This document shows positions 5,710 through 7,783 of a DNA stretch of 7,783 nucleotides, piece by piece. The notes under the pieces are model-generated. The model did not search any database, had not been told where the DNA came from, and was given only the letters and a program-made list of their open reading frames with translations. Origin of the DNA: Pseudomonadaceae bacterium UBA836 (GTDB taxonomy: Bacteria > Pseudomonadota > Gammaproteobacteria > Pseudomonadales > Pseudomonadaceae); NCBI GenBank assembly GCA_002296055.1, contig DBHE01000036.1, positions 1-7,783 on the forward strand. Reading direction: 5' to 3'. The position numbers and the translations under genes were made by a program. How positions within the stretch are numbered: the first letter of the stretch is position 1; the number at the start of each line of letters is the position of its first letter.

Positions 5710-7783
5710 TGTTGGCTACTGACCTGGATGGAACCTTTCTTGCTGGCGACCCGGACAATCGCCAGCGCCTTTACCAACTGATCAGCGCGCACCCGGGCAT
5801 TACCCTGGTGTTTGTTACCGGCCGCGGTCTTGAGGTGGTGGTGCCGTTGCTCTCGGACCCGGCGATCCCGCAACCGGATTACATCATCTGCGATGTCGGC
5901 GCCACCGTAGTGGATGGCAAGACCTTGCAGCCGGTTTACCCCGTGCAGAGCGAGATTGATGCGCGCTGGCCGGGCGAGCAGCTTATTCTGCAGAAACTGT
6001 CGGCCTTTCCCGGGCTGGAGCGTCAGCAGGTGCCGCAGCAGCGCCGCTGCTCCTGGTTCTGTGAACCGGACGCGGTGACCGACGAACTGCGCGCGGCTGT
6101 CGAGGCGCTGGACTGCGACTTGCTATTTTCCGCCGGCATGTACCTGGACTGTCTGCCCCGTGGCGTCAACAAGGGCAGTACCCTGCAACGGCTGGTTGAG
6201 CACCTGGATGAGTCGCTGGACGATGTGCTGGTAGCCGGCGACACCCTGAATGACCTGTCGATGTACGAGCAGGGCTTCAAGGGCGTGTGCGTCGGTGAGT
6301 CAGAGGCCGCCCTGCTGGAAGCCACCGGTGACCGCGCCAAGGTACTGCACGCCCGTCTGAGCGGCTGCGGCGGGATTCTTGAAGCGATATCGCATTTCGG
6401 CTTTCTTGGCCCGCTGGGGGTCGATTCGGAGCTGCGTGACCTGCAGATCAAGGGCAAGGCGGACCTGGTGATGGTGTATCACCGCCTGCCTTACGAGGAG
6501 GTAGAGCAAGACGGCAAGGTGATACGCCGCCCGCCGTCCTCACCCAACGGGATTCTGCCAACGCTGCTGAGCTTTTTTGCCGGTGATCAGCAGGGCTCCT
6601 GGGTGGCTTGGTCGATCCATGACCCGCGCCGGCGCGAAGGCTTTGAGGTGCACACCAAGGTGGATGCCGAGCGCTATCCCAATCTGGTTGCCGCGCGGGT
6701 AGCGCTGACCAAGGAAGACGTCGACGTGTTCTATAAGCGCTTCTCCAAGGAGGCGTTCTGGCCGACCCTGCACACCTTCTGGGAGCGCGCCGTGTTCCGT
6801 GAAGAGGACTGGGCGGTATTTCTCAAGGTCAATCGCCTGTTTGCCGAGCGCACGGCCGCTGAGGCAGCACAGGGCGCGGTAGTCTGGCTGCACGACTACA
6901 ACCTGTGGATGGTGCCGGCGTTTTTGCGACCGCTGCGTCCGGACCTGAATATCGCCTTCTTCCATCACACCTACTTCCCGTCGGCGGACGTATTCAACGT
7001 GCTGCCCTGGCGCCGCGAAATCATCGGCAGTCTGCTGCAGTGCGACTACATCGGCTTTCATATTCCCCGTCAGGCCGAGAACTTTGTTGACGTGGTGCGT
7101 GGTGTCGCGCCGCTGGAGGTGGTGGAGGAAACCGGCTGTGCGCCGCGCTACCTGACCTACGGCTGCGCTGTGGGGCTGGAGCGCATGGCCACGCGCATCA
7201 AGGTGCACGGACGTGAGATCGGCCTGGGCGCGCACCCGGTCGGGCTGGATGTTGACCGTGTGCAACAGGTGCTCGACAGCGAGGTCTGTCAGGAGCAGAT
7301 CACCATGCTGCGCAAGGAGTTGGAAGGTATCCGCGTGGTGCTGTCGGTTGAGCGGCTGGATTACACCAAGGGCACCTACGCCAAGCTGCTGGCCTTTGAA
7401 GCGCTGCTGGAGGCGCACCCGGAGCTGATCGGCAAGGTCAGCCTGATCACTATCTGCGTGCCGGCGGCGCGGGAGATGACCATCTATGCCGAGCTGTTGG
7501 GCCAGATCGAGCAGGCGGTGGGGCGCATCAACGGACGGTTCTCGCGGGTTGGCTGGACGCCGGTGCAGTTTTTCTACCGCGCCGTGCCCTTCGACCAGCT
7601 GGTGGCCTATTACCTGATGGCGGATGTGATGTGGATTACCCCGCTGCGTGACGGACTGAATCTGGTTGCCAAGGAATACGTTGCAACCCAGGGGCTCTGT
7701 GGCGGCGCCGGGGTGCTGGTGCTATCGGAGTTTGCCGGTGCCGCCGCCGAGCTGCACGGGGCGCTGTTGACCAACCCGCATGA
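5706..7783 (+). CDS. ggpPS: Bifunctional glucosylglycerol-phosphate phosphatase/synthase (HAD + GT20 fusion), C-terminus cut by window edge
   Basis: The frame stays open for 692 codons to the end of the window; judging from relatives of about 760 residues, the last tenth is missing. Residues 1-235 are a HAD-type phosphatase: TDLDGTF (Asp6 nucleophile, Asp8), VTGR (Thr38), Lys156, and GDTLND (178-183). Residues about 250 onward are a GT20 synthase like OtsA: MVYHRLPY (256-263), SPNGILPTL, HDYNLW (His396), VERLDYTKG (Arg550, Lys555) and LRDGLNLVAKEY (Asp649, Glu657). The HDYN in place of OtsA's HDYH, SPNG in place of the OtsA glycine loop, and FHHTYFPSADVFNVLPWRRE are what I recall of cyanobacterial GgpS. 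The expected cytoplasmic reaction is ADP-glucose plus glycerol 3-phosphate to glucosylglycerol phosphate, then dephosphorylation to the compatible solute glucosylglycerol. The phosphatase-first fusion matches GgpPS described in Stenotrophomonas rhizophila and some Pseudomonas. A trehalose-6-phosphate synthase/phosphatase is the less likely alternative. It follows the MFS gene with a 4-bp overlap. Confidence 0.88.
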   Translation, partial: MMLATDLDGTFLAGDPDNRQRLYQLISAHPGITLVFVTGRGLEVVVPLLSDPAIPQPDYIICDVGATVVDGKTLQPVYPVQSEIDARWPGEQLILQKLSAFPGLERQQVPQQRRCSWFCEPDAVTDELRAAVEALDCDLLFSAGMYLDCLPRGVNKGSTLQRLVEHLDESLDDVLVAGDTLNDLSMYEQGFKGVCVGESEAALLEATGDRAKVLHARLSGCGGILEAISHFGFLGPLGVDSELRDLQIKGKADLVMVYHRLPYEEVEQDGKVIRRPPSSPNGILPTLLSFFAGDQQGSWVAWSIHDPRRREGFEVHTKVDAERYPNLVAARVALTKEDVDVFYKRFSKEAFWPTLHTFWERAVFREEDWAVFLKVNRLFAERTAAEAAQGAVVWLHDYNLWMVPAFLRPLRPDLNIAFFHHTYFPSADVFNVLPWRREIIGSLLQCDYIGFHIPRQAENFVDVVRGVAPLEVVEETGCAPRYLTYGCAVGLERMATRIKVHGREIGLGAHPVGLDVDRVQQVLDSEVCQEQITMLRKELEGIRVVLSVERLDYTKGTYAKLLAFEALLEAHPELIGKVSLITICVPAAREMTIYAELLGQIEQAVGRINGRFSRVGWTPVQFFYRAVPFDQLVAYYLMADVMWITPLRDGLNLVAKEYVATQGLCGGAGVLVLSEFAGAAAELHGALLTNPH

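Noticed and set aside
6540..7418. Long minus-strand open frame (292 codons) opposite the synthase domain
   Set aside because: It lies antisense to a domain with clear GT20 motifs, its product resembles no family I know, and it is typical of GC-rich shadow frames.
5706..7783. Separate HAD phosphatase and synthase genes, or a truncated pseudogene
   Set aside because: One frame runs without a stop through both domains; the missing end is due to the window edge, and all expected motifs are intact.

Overview
The window looks like chromosomal DNA of a GC-rich gammaproteobacterium, most likely the Pseudomonas/Halopseudomonas group and probably a marine or salt-tolerant member. This rests on remembered protein resemblance (CvfB-like S1 protein, Kef antiporter, SprT, flavodoxin-family protein) and on a locus for the compatible solute glucosylglycerol at the right end. 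No marker gene fixes the genus. There are no RNA genes, insertion sequences, CRISPR arrays or prophage genes, and coding density is high.

Left part (1-1997, minus strand): the first 38 codons of a CvfB-type S1 RNA-binding protein, preceded on the same strand by a full-length Kef-type K+/H+ antiporter. A short divergent intergenic region follows. Then comes a plus-strand SpeE-like methyltransferase-fold protein (about 2134-2937) that lacks the usual polyamine-synthase catalytic motif. Its stop codon lies only 3 bp from the stop of the converging sprT gene.

Middle (2941-4192, minus strand): a tight three-gene operon, read right to left. It encodes a 97-residue two-helix membrane protein, a 155-residue flavodoxin-family protein, and the SprT zinc-metalloprotease-like protein. 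The last two share one base in a TGATG stop/start overlap.

Right part (4390-7783, plus strand): an MFS transporter of the YcaD type, overlapping by 4 bp (ATGA) a large two-domain gene cut by the window edge. That gene has an N-terminal HAD phosphatase domain and a C-terminal GT20 synthase domain with glucosylglycerol-phosphate-synthase-like signatures. The pair is best read as an osmolyte operon: the fusion enzyme makes glucosylglycerol phosphate from ADP-glucose and glycerol 3-phosphate and dephosphorylates it. The adjacent MFS protein may move the solute or a precursor. The roughly 200 bp between this operon and the divergent sprT operon holds a perfect 10-bp inverted repeat and an AT-rich promoter-like stretch.

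I see no wholly new system. The most notable points are the osmolyte operon, the unexplained inverted repeat, the atypical SpeE-like protein, and the small membrane protein/flavodoxin/SprT operon.
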